DNA of 5,887 nucleotides, taken from contig JAJYXX010000068.1 of the NCBI GenBank assembly GCA_021801545.1, positions 1-5,887 on the forward strand, read 5' to 3'. Positions 1 to 5,620 of the stretch are shown in pieces. The notes beneath the pieces are model-generated. The model worked only from the letters and a program-made list of their open reading frames with translations. It ran no database searches and was not told the origin of the DNA. A program made the position numbers and the translations under genes. Within the stretch, counting starts at the first letter, position 1. Each line of letters starts with the position of its first letter. The DNA is from Chloroflexota bacterium. Its GTDB lineage: Bacteria; Chloroflexota; Limnocylindria; Limnocylindrales; CSP1-4.

Positions 1-662
1 GGGAGGTCGGTGCGAACCTGGCCGAGGGGCTGCGCTACGTCCGAAGGACACCCTCGGTCCTCCTCGCCGTCTCGGTCGTCGGCGTCGTGGCGACCGTGGG
101 CATGAACTTCAACGTGCTCGTGCCGGCCCTCGCCCAGGGGGTGCTCAACGTCGGCGCGACGGGGCTCGGCTTCCTGATGGGGGCGACGGGGCTCGGCTCG
201 CTCGTCTCGGCGCTCGGTGTCGCCGGGATGCGTCGGCCGCGGATCCGGGTCCTGCTCCTCGGGGCGCTCACGCTCGGCGCGCTCGAGATCGTGCTCGCCG
301 TCGTCCACTCCTTCCCGGCCGCGCTGGTCGCGATCTTCGGCGCCGGGGCGGGCGGGATCGCGATGGCCGCCACGGCGAACGCGACGATCCAGCTGGCGGT
401 GCCCGATGCGCTCCGGGGGCGGGTGATGTCCGTCTACACGACCGTCTTCGCCGGCTCGACCCCGATCGGCGGCCTGATCGCCGGCTCGATCGCCTCGACG
501 TTCGGGACCCCGGTGGCGATCGGGTTCGGTGGCGCCGCCTCGGCCCTCACCGCTGTGTTCGCCGGGCTCTGGCTCCTGCGGCACGAGGATCCACCACCCG
601 GCGCTCCCCGGGAGGCCGTCAACCCGGCGGCAGCGAGGCGAGCAGGTTCCGCAGGAGATTGA
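1..662 (+). CDS. MFS transporter, MFS_3/EntS-type exporter, C-terminal half (5' partial)
   Basis: The reading frame is open from base 3 (219 codons) to a TGA at 660-662, so the N-terminal half lies outside the window. The fragment begins with a GLRYVRRTP stretch, typical of the central cytoplasmic loop before TM7 of 12-helix MFS proteins. About six hydrophobic helices follow, at fragment residues 17-45, 51-76, 81-101, 104-130, 145-166 and 170-192. The segment NATIQLAVPDALRGRVMSVY (126-145), followed by a Gly-rich PIGG helix, is the hallmark I associate with the MFS_3 family (enterobactin-exporter EntS and macrolide-efflux-like proteins). It probably exports a small molecule by proton antiport at the inner membrane; the substrate cannot be read from sequence. 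The last ~27 residues are a polar Ala/Arg/Pro tail whose DNA overlaps the 3' end of the convergent glycosylase gene. An internal GTG at 87 is not the start, because the MFS signature continues upstream of it. Confidence 0.9.
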   Translation, partial: EVGANLAEGLRYVRRTPSVLLAVSVVGVVATVGMNFNVLVPALAQGVLNVGATGLGFLMGATGLGSLVSALGVAGMRRPRIRVLLLGALTLGALEIVLAVVHSFPAALVAIFGAGAGGIAMAATANATIQLAVPDALRGRVMSVYTTVFAGSTPIGGLIAGSIASTFGTPVAIGFGGAASALTAVFAGLWLLRHEDPPPGAPREAVNPAAARRAGSAGD

Positions 663-1203
663 GGCCCTCGTCGACCTCGGCGCCCGGGGCGTACGGGCCG
701 GGCATGAGGAAGCAGGGGCGGCCGGCGAGAGCAATCCCCTCCAGCCGGCCCCAGCGTTCGGCGAGCGTTCGTCCGGCCGCGATCTCCGCCGCGTGGCGGT
801 AGACGAAGACGATCGCCGCCGGCCGCCAGAGCGCGATCTTCTGCCAGAGCGGACCGACGCCCGCCCGCAGCGTCGCGTCGCTCGCCACGTCGCGGGCGGC
901 GACCTCCTTGAGCAGGTCGGTGATGCCGTGGCCGGCCGCGACGAGCGCGTCATCGGCCGTCTCGAGCGGGGTATCCGCCGGCAGGATCCCGGCCTGCACG
1001 AGTCGTTGCCAGAACCTGCGCCCGAGCCGGCCCTGGTGGTAGTGGCCCGCGGCGACGCTGACCGGCGAGGGGTTGAGGCCGACGAACAGGAGCCGCCCGC
1101 GCGCCGGGGGCAGGTCGGCGAGCGTCTCGACCGGTCGCCCGTCGACGACGAGCGTCGCGCGATGGGAGCCCGGGCGCGGACGTTCGGCCGGCTCGATCAG
1201 CAT
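619..1203 (-). CDS. Mug/TDG-type uracil (mismatch-specific) DNA glycosylase
   Basis: A 194-residue protein of the uracil-DNA glycosylase superfamily, predicted to cut uracil or a mismatched pyrimidine from DNA as the first step of base-excision repair. The active-site motif is FVGLNPSP (residues 40-47); Asn44 aligns with the catalytic Asn of E. coli Mug (GINPG motif). It is followed by GHYHQGRLGRRFW (53-65), matching the RFW segment of Mug/TDG enzymes, and by GITDLLKE (93-100), like the G-[IL]-T-[DN]-L-V-K stretch of the family. MPGPYAP (168-174) sits where the second, DNA-intercalating motif is expected. Length fits a single-domain enzyme. The ATG start at 1203 has no clear Shine-Dalgarno, but the gene lies 30 bp behind the nucleotidyltransferase gene, so co-transcription is likely. 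Its last 44 bp overlap the 3' end of the MFS gene on the other strand. Substrate range (U:G, T:G or alkylated bases) is undetermined; I give no symbol because it is a divergent Mug relative. Confidence 0.87.
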   Translation of the reverse strand: MLIEPAERPRPGSHRATLVVDGRPVETLADLPPARGRLLFVGLNPSPVSVAAGHYHQGRLGRRFWQRLVQAGILPADTPLETADDALVAAGHGITDLLKEVAARDVASDATLRAGVGPLWQKIALWRPAAIVFVYRHAAEIAAGRTLAERWGRLEGIALAGRPCFLMPGPYAPGAEVDEGLNLLRNLLASLPPG

Positions 1204-1233
1204 CGCCCGGCCGGCGGGGTCAGGCCCCGGCGC

Positions 1234-2049
1234 TCACCCCCGGTCGTGCCCGACCTCTTCGGGGAGCTCGTACCAGGGCACCCGGTCACCGAGACGGGCC
1301 CGGAGCTTCCACTTCGTTGATTTCGGTGCCGCGTCGATCGCCGCCCTGAGGGCCGTGATCTGCTCGACCGGGTCAAGCGGGTGGGGGACCGTGGCGTCGA
1401 GCTCGCCGGGCTTCAGTTCCACCTGGTGGAACAGCCGGATCGCGTCGAGGTTCCCGGTCACCGTCCGCCACCAGCCCCAGTCGGTCGAGGTGAGGCCGGT
1501 GATCCGGGGTACGCTGATCCCCTCGCGGTCGCTTTCGGCGAGCGGGAAGCGGGCGAAGAGGATGAGCGCATCGAGGACGTCCTTGCGGTTGATCCGCACC
1601 ACCTGGAGCTTCGAGAGGAGCAGCTCGGCGAGTGGCAGGGTCGGGTGGTCGACAACCAGGCGATCGCCGAAGTCGAAGCGGTGGCACATCTCGAGCCGGT
1701 CGACGAGGACGTCGACCGGGCGATCGTGCTGCGGGTCGACGAAGTAGAGCTGCTTGTGGCCGTAGAGCGCGTTGTACTGCTTGTCCGGCACGTAGCCGGC
1801 GGCGGCGAGGAGGGCCGCGACCGCCTTCCGGTCGGCGCTCCGGGTGGCGAGGTCGATATCCCGGCGGGCACGACTGATCCGCGCCGTCCACTCCGGGACG
1901 CGGGCGTGGAAGGCGAGCCCGCCCATCAGCCGGACCTGGAGCCCCCGCTGGTCGGCGAGCGAGATCAGGCGGAGCGCCTCCTGGAGCGGATCTTCGAGCG
2001 TCCCGTCGACGGTGCGGTCGGGCGGTGCGACGGCGTCCAGGCTGGTCAT
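1234..2049 (-). CDS. Nucleotidyltransferase-fold protein (AbiEii/MenT-like core)
   Basis: A 271-residue protein with the layout of a minimal polymerase-beta-type nucleotidyltransferase. RLMGGLAFHAR (residues 40-50) carries the GG of the nucleotide-binding turn. RRDIDLAT (62-69) gives the two metal-binding acidic residues, Asp64 and Asp66. PVDVLVD (111-117) offers the third carboxylate, probably Asp113. A helical segment, LPLAELLLSKLQVVRINRKD (138-157), matches the LLxxKLQxxxxxxKD pattern I associate with AbiEii/MenT-type toxins and related proteins, where the Lys contacts NTP. The C-terminal third (180-271) is unassigned and Trp-rich around WGWW (191-194). It probably transfers a nucleotide to an RNA, protein or small molecule; the target is unknown. 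No AbiEi-like antitoxin lies beside it, so a toxin role is not supported. The start is the ATG at 2049, with GAGGA ending three bases upstream, a short-spaced ribosome site. It is first in a leftward unit with the glycosylase and diverges from the permease across 203 bp. Confidence 0.75.
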   Translation of the reverse strand: MTSLDAVAPPDRTVDGTLEDPLQEALRLISLADQRGLQVRLMGGLAFHARVPEWTARISRARRDIDLATRSADRKAVAALLAAAGYVPDKQYNALYGHKQLYFVDPQHDRPVDVLVDRLEMCHRFDFGDRLVVDHPTLPLAELLLSKLQVVRINRKDVLDALILFARFPLAESDREGISVPRITGLTSTDWGWWRTVTGNLDAIRLFHQVELKPGELDATVPHPLDPVEQITALRAAIDAAPKSTKWKLRARLGDRVPWYELPEEVGHDRG

Positions 2050-2101
2050 GGGTCCTCGGCGGCGTTCTCGGGGTCGGCGGGAGCGGCGCGTTGCACGCTT
2101 C

Positions 2102-2134
2102 CGGCGCCAGGTGGCGGTCAGTATACTGGCGCCG
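2102..2134. promoter_or_regulatory. 9-bp perfect inverted repeat over the divergent promoter (candidate operator)
   Basis: CGGCGCCAG at 2102-2110 and CTGGCGCCG at 2126-2134 are exact reverse complements, separated by 15 bp, so the arm centres are 24 bp apart. The right arm overlaps the last two bases of the plus-strand TATACT element. This layout is consistent with an operator for a dimeric regulator controlling the permease, the nucleotidyltransferase unit, or both. No regulator gene is present nearby. It could instead act as an RNA stem in a transcript crossing it. Confidence 0.4.
2119..2128. promoter_or_regulatory. Symmetric -10 element of a likely bidirectional promoter
   Basis: CAGTATACTG is a perfect 10-bp palindrome, so TATACT reads on the plus strand at 2122-2127 and on the minus strand at 2125-2120. 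It is the most AT-rich spot of the 203-bp gap between the divergent genes. Initiation would give a leader of about 119 nt for the permease and about 64 nt for the nucleotidyltransferase unit. The -35 regions are weak: TTCCGG at 2099-2104 for plus, and TCGAAC (reverse complement of 2143-2148) for minus, both at 17-bp spacing. A better TTGCAC at 2091-2096 is 25 bp away, too far. Bacterial promoters with symmetric -10 elements are known to fire both ways; that this one does is inference. Confidence 0.42.
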
Positions 2135-2161
2135 CTTCGGGGGTTCGAGGGAAGGGCTCCG

Positions 2162-2182
2162 CGCTGCCCGCGACGGGCAGCG
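2162..2182 (+). promoter_or_regulatory. Stable hairpin in the permease mRNA leader
   Basis: CGCTGCCCG (2162-2170) and CGGGCAGCG (2174-2182) form a perfect 9-bp, mostly GC stem with a 3-nt loop. It lies about 70 nt before the permease start and downstream of the predicted transcription start. No T-run follows, so it is not a standard intrinsic terminator. It may stabilise the mRNA, act in attenuation, or be incidental in GC-rich DNA. Confidence 0.4.
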
Positions 2183-2230
2183 GCGGGTATGGACGGCGAT
2201 CGCCCGGCGGTCCCCGGCGGGCGGCTCGCC

Positions 2231-2242
2231 AGGAGAGGAGGG
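2231..2242 (+). promoter_or_regulatory. Shine-Dalgarno site fixing the permease start
   Basis: A purine run AGGAGAGGAGGG ends 10 nt before the ATG at 2253. It is the strongest Shine-Dalgarno match seen before any start in the window. It decides this start: the frame is open back to an ATG at 2025, but those 76 extra codons are Arg/Gly-rich, unlike any permease N terminus, and would overlap the divergent gene and its promoter. Confidence 0.75.
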
Positions 2243-2252
2243 CAGGCGCCGC

Positions 2253-4010
2253 ATGGCCGCCGGAACTGGGGGTCGCACGCTCTTCACGCGCCAGTCGTCC
2301 GGGTTGGTTCGCGAGGTCAGCGTTCTCAACGCGCTGTTCTTCAACACGGCCGCCTTCGTGGGCGGGGGCCTTGGCTGGTACCCGGTCTTCTACTCGCTCG
2401 CGTTTGTCCCGATCGGCACGTTCGCCGGCTTCACGACCTATGGCTGGGCGGCGATCATCGTCGGGGCGTTCTGCGTCCTGCTGGCGCTGATCTTCGCCTC
2501 GCTGACGAGCGTCATGCCCCGTTCCGGCGGCGACTACGTGTTCACCAGCCGGATCGTGCCGAGGATCGGTCCGTTCGTCGGCTGGCTCGAGAGCTGGACG
2601 CTCGTCTTCGCCTCGCTGGCGATCATCGCCTTCGAGGTCCCGATCTTCGTGCGCAACCTCCAGATCACCGGCCGGGTGATCGACATCGGCACCGACATCG
2701 GCTTCTTCAAGGACGCCAACGGCTGGTTCGCCGAACAGCCGGGCTACGTGACCGGGGTGCCCGGCTTCATCGCGGCGGTGATCGTCCTCGCCCTGATCGC
2801 GGTCATCGTCTTCCAGCCGGCCCGCCGGTTCCACCGGATCGTCACCTGGCTGGCCGCGCTCGGCCTGGGCGCCGGCGTCCTGATGTTCGTCGTCGGGATG
2901 ATCGCGATCACGCCCGAGAACTTCGCCGCCAATCTGCCCAAGTACGCCGACAGGATCACCGTCGACCAGCTCGTGAAGGCCGGGGTGGAAAACGGGTTCA
3001 AGGCCGACGGGATCAACCTCGATCCGGCCGTCTTCTCGTTCATCGCCGGGATCGTCTTCCTCAACTACATCGGCTTCCAGTACTCCGCCTACATCTCGGG
3101 CGAGGTCCGGGGCAACGTGCGGCGGGGGATCCTGATCGCGCTCCTCGGTGCGCTCGCGATCGGGGTCTTCATGAACTCCGTCTACACCGACTTCATCAGC
3201 GCCCGCCTCGGGATCGACGGCCAGGTTGCCTGGGGCGCCGCCTACTGGGGCTTCTTCAGCGACCCGTCGCTGCCGCTCGGGCAGCCGAACTCGATGGCCC
3301 TGACGGCCGCGATCGCCGCCCCGGGCCTCTGGCCGGTCTGGACGATCGTCAGCCTCGGGGTCACCCTCTTCCCGTTCCTGCTCTGCCCCGTGTATGTCGT
3401 CTTCCTGAGCCGGATCCAGCTCGCCTGGAGCCTCGACCGCCAGGTCCCCGAGTGGTTCGGCGAGGTCTCCGAGCGACTCCGGGCGCCGGCGAACGCGATC
3501 TTCGCCGCCCTCGTCCTGGTCGGCGTCTTCGCCCTCCTGCAGAACTTCCCGATCCTCAAGGCGGTCGGGCTGGGCGCCCTCGCCCCATCGGCCGACCCGC
3601 TCCTCGACGGCAAGCTGAACCTCGTCTCGACGCTCTGGTTCAGCATTCTCGCCGCCGGGCTGACTTGGATCATGCCGGGCATCAACGCCCTGCTCGTCCG
3701 GCGGACCCGGCCGGACCTGATCCGCGACGCGCCGTTCTCGCGCTGGCTGCCGCTGCTCGGGCTGATCTGGGTCGTCTTCGCGGTCACCCTCTACTGGTTC
3801 GCGGGGATCAAGCCGATCATCGATGCGGTCGCCGGCGCGCTCGCCCCGGGCGCGGAGGAGACCGCGCTTGGCTACCTGAACCGGACCGGGATCACGTTCA
3901 CCCTCCTGATCTTCGGGGCCGGGCTCGTGATCTACGTCATCCAGTGGGCGGTCAACCGCGCGCGGGGCATCGACACGAGCCTGATGTACCACGAGATCCC
4001 GCCCGACTGA
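2253..4010 (+). CDS. APC-superfamily amino-acid permease
   Basis: A 585-residue polytopic inner-membrane protein predicted to import amino acids or related amines with a cation or by exchange. The N terminus TRQSSGLVREVSVLNALFFN (12-31) is the classic cytoplasmic lead into TM1 of APC permeases. Family marks follow: SVMPRSGGDYVFTSR (86-100) after TM2, SAYISGEVRGNVRRG (278-292) after TM6, and SLDRQVPEWFGEVSERLRAP (393-412) between TM8 and TM9. Helices lie roughly at 24-50, 62-87, 108-133, 169-188, 196-219, 259-280, 291-311, 353-386, 412-430, 456-482, 498-518 and 545-567, giving 12 with Arg-rich loops inside. The C terminus ends GIDTSLMYHEIPPD, a tail I recall from a subset of prokaryotic APC proteins. 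It is longer than the usual 430-500 residues because the outward loops (134-168, 220-258, 312-352) are large. Start fixed by a strong Shine-Dalgarno. The substrate cannot be assigned. Confidence 0.9.
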   Translation: MAAGTGGRTLFTRQSSGLVREVSVLNALFFNTAAFVGGGLGWYPVFYSLAFVPIGTFAGFTTYGWAAIIVGAFCVLLALIFASLTSVMPRSGGDYVFTSRIVPRIGPFVGWLESWTLVFASLAIIAFEVPIFVRNLQITGRVIDIGTDIGFFKDANGWFAEQPGYVTGVPGFIAAVIVLALIAVIVFQPARRFHRIVTWLAALGLGAGVLMFVVGMIAITPENFAANLPKYADRITVDQLVKAGVENGFKADGINLDPAVFSFIAGIVFLNYIGFQYSAYISGEVRGNVRRGILIALLGALAIGVFMNSVYTDFISARLGIDGQVAWGAAYWGFFSDPSLPLGQPNSMALTAAIAAPGLWPVWTIVSLGVTLFPFLLCPVYVVFLSRIQLAWSLDRQVPEWFGEVSERLRAPANAIFAALVLVGVFALLQNFPILKAVGLGALAPSADPLLDGKLNLVSTLWFSILAAGLTWIMPGINALLVRRTRPDLIRDAPFSRWLPLLGLIWVVFAVTLYWFAGIKPIIDAVAGALAPGAEETALGYLNRTGITFTLLIFGAGLVIYVIQWAVNRARGIDTSLMYHEIPPD

Positions 4011-4085
4011 GCCGGACGAGTCGCCGACTGCGCCCGGATGATGGCCGCGGGCCGGGCCGTGCCGTCGCGTTCCCGCCGCGCCCGC

Positions 4086-4099
4086 TAGACTCCCGCCGA
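4086..4099 (+). promoter_or_regulatory. Candidate leaderless promoter of the phosphoesterase gene
   Basis: TAGACT at 4086-4091 fits a TANNNT -10 element and is followed by 7 nt (CCCGCCG) and the ATG at 4099. Initiation would fall on or next to the A of the start codon. No Shine-Dalgarno-like purine run precedes the ATG, as expected for a leaderless message. No convincing -35 lies 16-18 bp upstream; CGTCGC at 4063-4068 is poor. Read-through from the permease gene, 88 bp upstream, remains possible. Confidence 0.45.
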
Positions 4100-5067
4100 T
4101 GAGCAGACCGTTTCGCCTCTATATCTGTTCCGACATCCACGCCTCGGAGCGCTCGTGGCGCAAGCTGCTGAACGCGACGAAGGCAAACGTCTACAAGGCC
4201 GACGCCGTCCTGATCGCCGGTGACCTGACGGGCAAGGCGCTCGTCGCGGTCGTCCGGGGCGAAGACGGGGGCGAGTCGTGGACGGCGAGCGTGCTCGGCC
4301 AGCGCCGGGTCGCCCGGACGGAGGAGGAGCTCGTCGCGCTCGAGCGCGCGATCGCCGACCTCGGCTACTACGCTGTGCGCGTGACGTCCGAGGAGCGGGC
4401 GGCGATGGAGGCGGACCCGGCGCTCGTGAAGCGTCACTTCAGCGAGCGGATCACCCATCGTGTCCGGGAGTGGATGACCCTGGCCGCCGAGCGGCTCGAG
4501 GGCTCCGGCGTCCCGGTCTACCTCATGCCCGGCAACGACGACGAGTTCGTGATCGACCCGCTGCTCGCCGAGTCGACGTACTGCCAGAACGTGAACGAGC
4601 AGGTCGCGGAGCTGACCCCCTGGCACCAGCTGGTCAGCATGGGCTGGTCGTCACCGACCCCCTGGTCGACGCCGAGGGAGCTGCCCGAGGAGGAGTTCCT
4701 CGACCGCCTTTCGACCCTCCTGAAGGGGGTCCGCGACCCGCGCCGGACGGTAATGATGACCCACGTCCCGCCCTACGACTCGGGGCTCGACACGGCACCG
4801 CTCCTGTCGCCCGACCTGCGCCCGACCGTGAGCGCCGGCGACGTCCTGCGCGGACCGGTCGGGTCGACCGGCGTGCGGCGGGCGATCGAGTCGTTCCGGC
4901 CGGTGCTCGGCGTCCATGGTCACATCCACGAGTCGGGTGGCGAGCGCCGGATCGGCGACACGCTGTGCGTCAACGCCGGCTCGGAGGCCTCAATGGGGAT
5001 CCTGCGCGGGTACCTCGTGGACCTCGGTCCGGACGGGGTGGAACGGACGCTCCGGGTCGAGGGGTAG
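4099..5067 (+). CDS. Calcineurin-like metallophosphoesterase (Icc-related, COG2129-like)
   Basis: A 322-residue soluble, two-metal phosphoesterase. The motifs occur in the standard order: SDIHASE (11-17; Asp12, His14), AGDLTG (40-45; Asp42), MPGNDDEF (143-150; Asn146), MTHVPPYDSG (220-229; His222) and GVHGHIHES (271-279; His275, His277). All expected metal ligands are present. The His of the usual GNH[DE] motif is Asp147 here; I recall GNDD and GNCD variants in Icc-related families, so this may be a family trait. An insert of about 95 residues (46-140), mostly charged helix, separates the second and third motifs. The VNAGSEASMGILRGYLVDL stretch (291-309) resembles the C-terminal strands of this family. 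There is no signal peptide, so it should act in the cytoplasm. The substrate (nucleotide, cyclic nucleotide or phosphoester) is unknown. It follows the permease by 88 bp and starts at the first in-frame ATG, apparently leaderless. Confidence 0.88.
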   Translation: MSRPFRLYICSDIHASERSWRKLLNATKANVYKADAVLIAGDLTGKALVAVVRGEDGGESWTASVLGQRRVARTEEELVALERAIADLGYYAVRVTSEERAAMEADPALVKRHFSERITHRVREWMTLAAERLEGSGVPVYLMPGNDDEFVIDPLLAESTYCQNVNEQVAELTPWHQLVSMGWSSPTPWSTPRELPEEEFLDRLSTLLKGVRDPRRTVMMTHVPPYDSGLDTAPLLSPDLRPTVSAGDVLRGPVGSTGVRRAIESFRPVLGVHGHIHESGGERRIGDTLCVNAGSEASMGILRGYLVDLGPDGVERTLRVEG

Positions 5068-5084
5068 CGTGGCGCGAGGCGACG

Positions 5085-5150
5085 CGTTCCGTGGCGCCGC
5101 CGCCTCGGCGTTCCGGCGCCTGTTCCCGCCACCGTTCCGGCGCCTGTTCC
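5085..5150. repeat. 24-bp-period tandem repeat (three copies, first degenerate)
   Basis: The 18-mer CGTTCCGGCGCCTGTTCC occurs exactly at 5109-5126 and again at 5133-5150, giving a 24-bp period. A weaker copy sharing CGTTCC then GGCGCC starts exactly 24 bp earlier, at 5085. The array begins 18 bp after the phosphoesterase stop codon. It was probably made by slippage or local duplication. No coding role is seen, although 24 bp is a whole number of codons. Confidence 0.75.
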
Positions 5151-5184
5151 GCGCAGCAGGGATAACTGGCCGTGGCGCCCGTGA

Positions 5185-5203
5185 ACCGGGTTCGCGCCCC
5201 GGT
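5185..5203. other. 6-bp stem with 7-nt loop downstream of the phosphoesterase gene
   Basis: ACCGGG (5185-5190) pairs with CCCGGT (5198-5203) around the loop TTCGCGC. The hairpin falls 118 nt after the phosphoesterase stop and could assist termination, but no T-run follows. It resembles a tRNA T-arm, yet no acceptor, D or anticodon arm fits around it. Confidence 0.3.
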
Positions 5204-5404
5204 CTCGACCAGCGGGGGCCGGCCCATTCGCACCCGACCGCGGCTGATCCACGCGTCGGAGGGTCCGTCGGGGCAACGATTCGGCCACATTGACGCCTGA
5301 CCGGGCGAGAATGAGGCTTCGGCCGCCGCGGTCCGAAGGTCGCTGAGGTGGTTTGTCCCTCTGGACAGAACGGCCATCGGGGAAGACTGCGCCAGGCGAG
5401 CGGA

Positions 5405-5504
5405 TCAGGCCACCCGGGGGTCAGGTCACCCCGGGGTCAGGTCACCCCGGGGTCAGCCAGGCACCGGGCTCGTGGGGCACCGGGCTCGTGGGGCACCGGG
5501 CTCG
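5405..5504. repeat. Compound tandem array: two 16-bp repeat types in one register
   Basis: Units of 16 bp run without a break. Type A, TCAGGTCACCCCGGGG, is exact at 5421-5436 and 5437-5452, with a 14/16 copy at 5405-5420. The unit at 5453-5468, TCAGCCAGGCACCGGG, is a hybrid: its first four bases match type A and its last nine match type B. Type B, CTCGTGGGGCACCGGG, is exact at 5469-5484 and 5485-5500, with a remnant CTCG at 5501-5504. Type A contains the palindrome ACCCCGGGGT across unit borders (5428-5437, 5444-5453). A 16-bp unit does not preserve a reading frame, which argues against coding. Confidence 0.8.
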
Positions 5505-5620
5505 GAGTCCTGGGTGCCGGCCCCGGCAGAGCCGGACGGGCGAGCGGCGGGCTCGACCGACGCTCGAGCGCTTGAGCCGCACAACGACCCACGACGGCCG
5601 CAGCCCAACGCCAGGATGTG

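Noticed and set aside
156..198. 16-bp direct repeat GCGACGGGGCTCGGCT, 27 bp apart, in the MFS gene
   Set aside because: It encodes the Gly/Ala-rich GATGLG helix pattern expected in MFS proteins, so it is explained by coding constraint.
2025..2252. A 76-residue N-terminal extension of the permease
   Set aside because: Arg/Gly-rich and unlike any permease N terminus. It would run across the divergent promoter into the neighbouring gene, while the ATG at 2253 has a strong ribosome site.
2118..3992. A 624-codon open frame on the minus strand opposite the permease
   Set aside because: Its product is almost entirely Asp/Glu/Arg/Pro/Gly, the usual antisense shadow of a GC-rich gene. It has no motif, and the plus-strand frame is an unmistakable APC permease.
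1844..4102. A 752-codon plus-strand open frame in a second frame over the permease
   Set aside because: The product is Arg/Pro-rich with no domain, and it overlaps three well-supported genes.
5186..5202. tRNA T-arm-like hairpin (5-bp stem, loop TTCGCGC)
   Set aside because: The loop lacks the conserved A58, and no matching acceptor, D or anticodon arms are found within 90 nt upstream.
5290..5318. Promoter starting with TTGACG at 5290-5295
   Set aside because: At 17-bp spacing the -10 would be GAGGCT, a poor match. The better GAGAAT at 5307-5312 is only 11 bp away, and no gene follows.
5405..5504. CRISPR array
   Set aside because: The 16-bp units are directly abutted with no spacers, and no cas genes are present.
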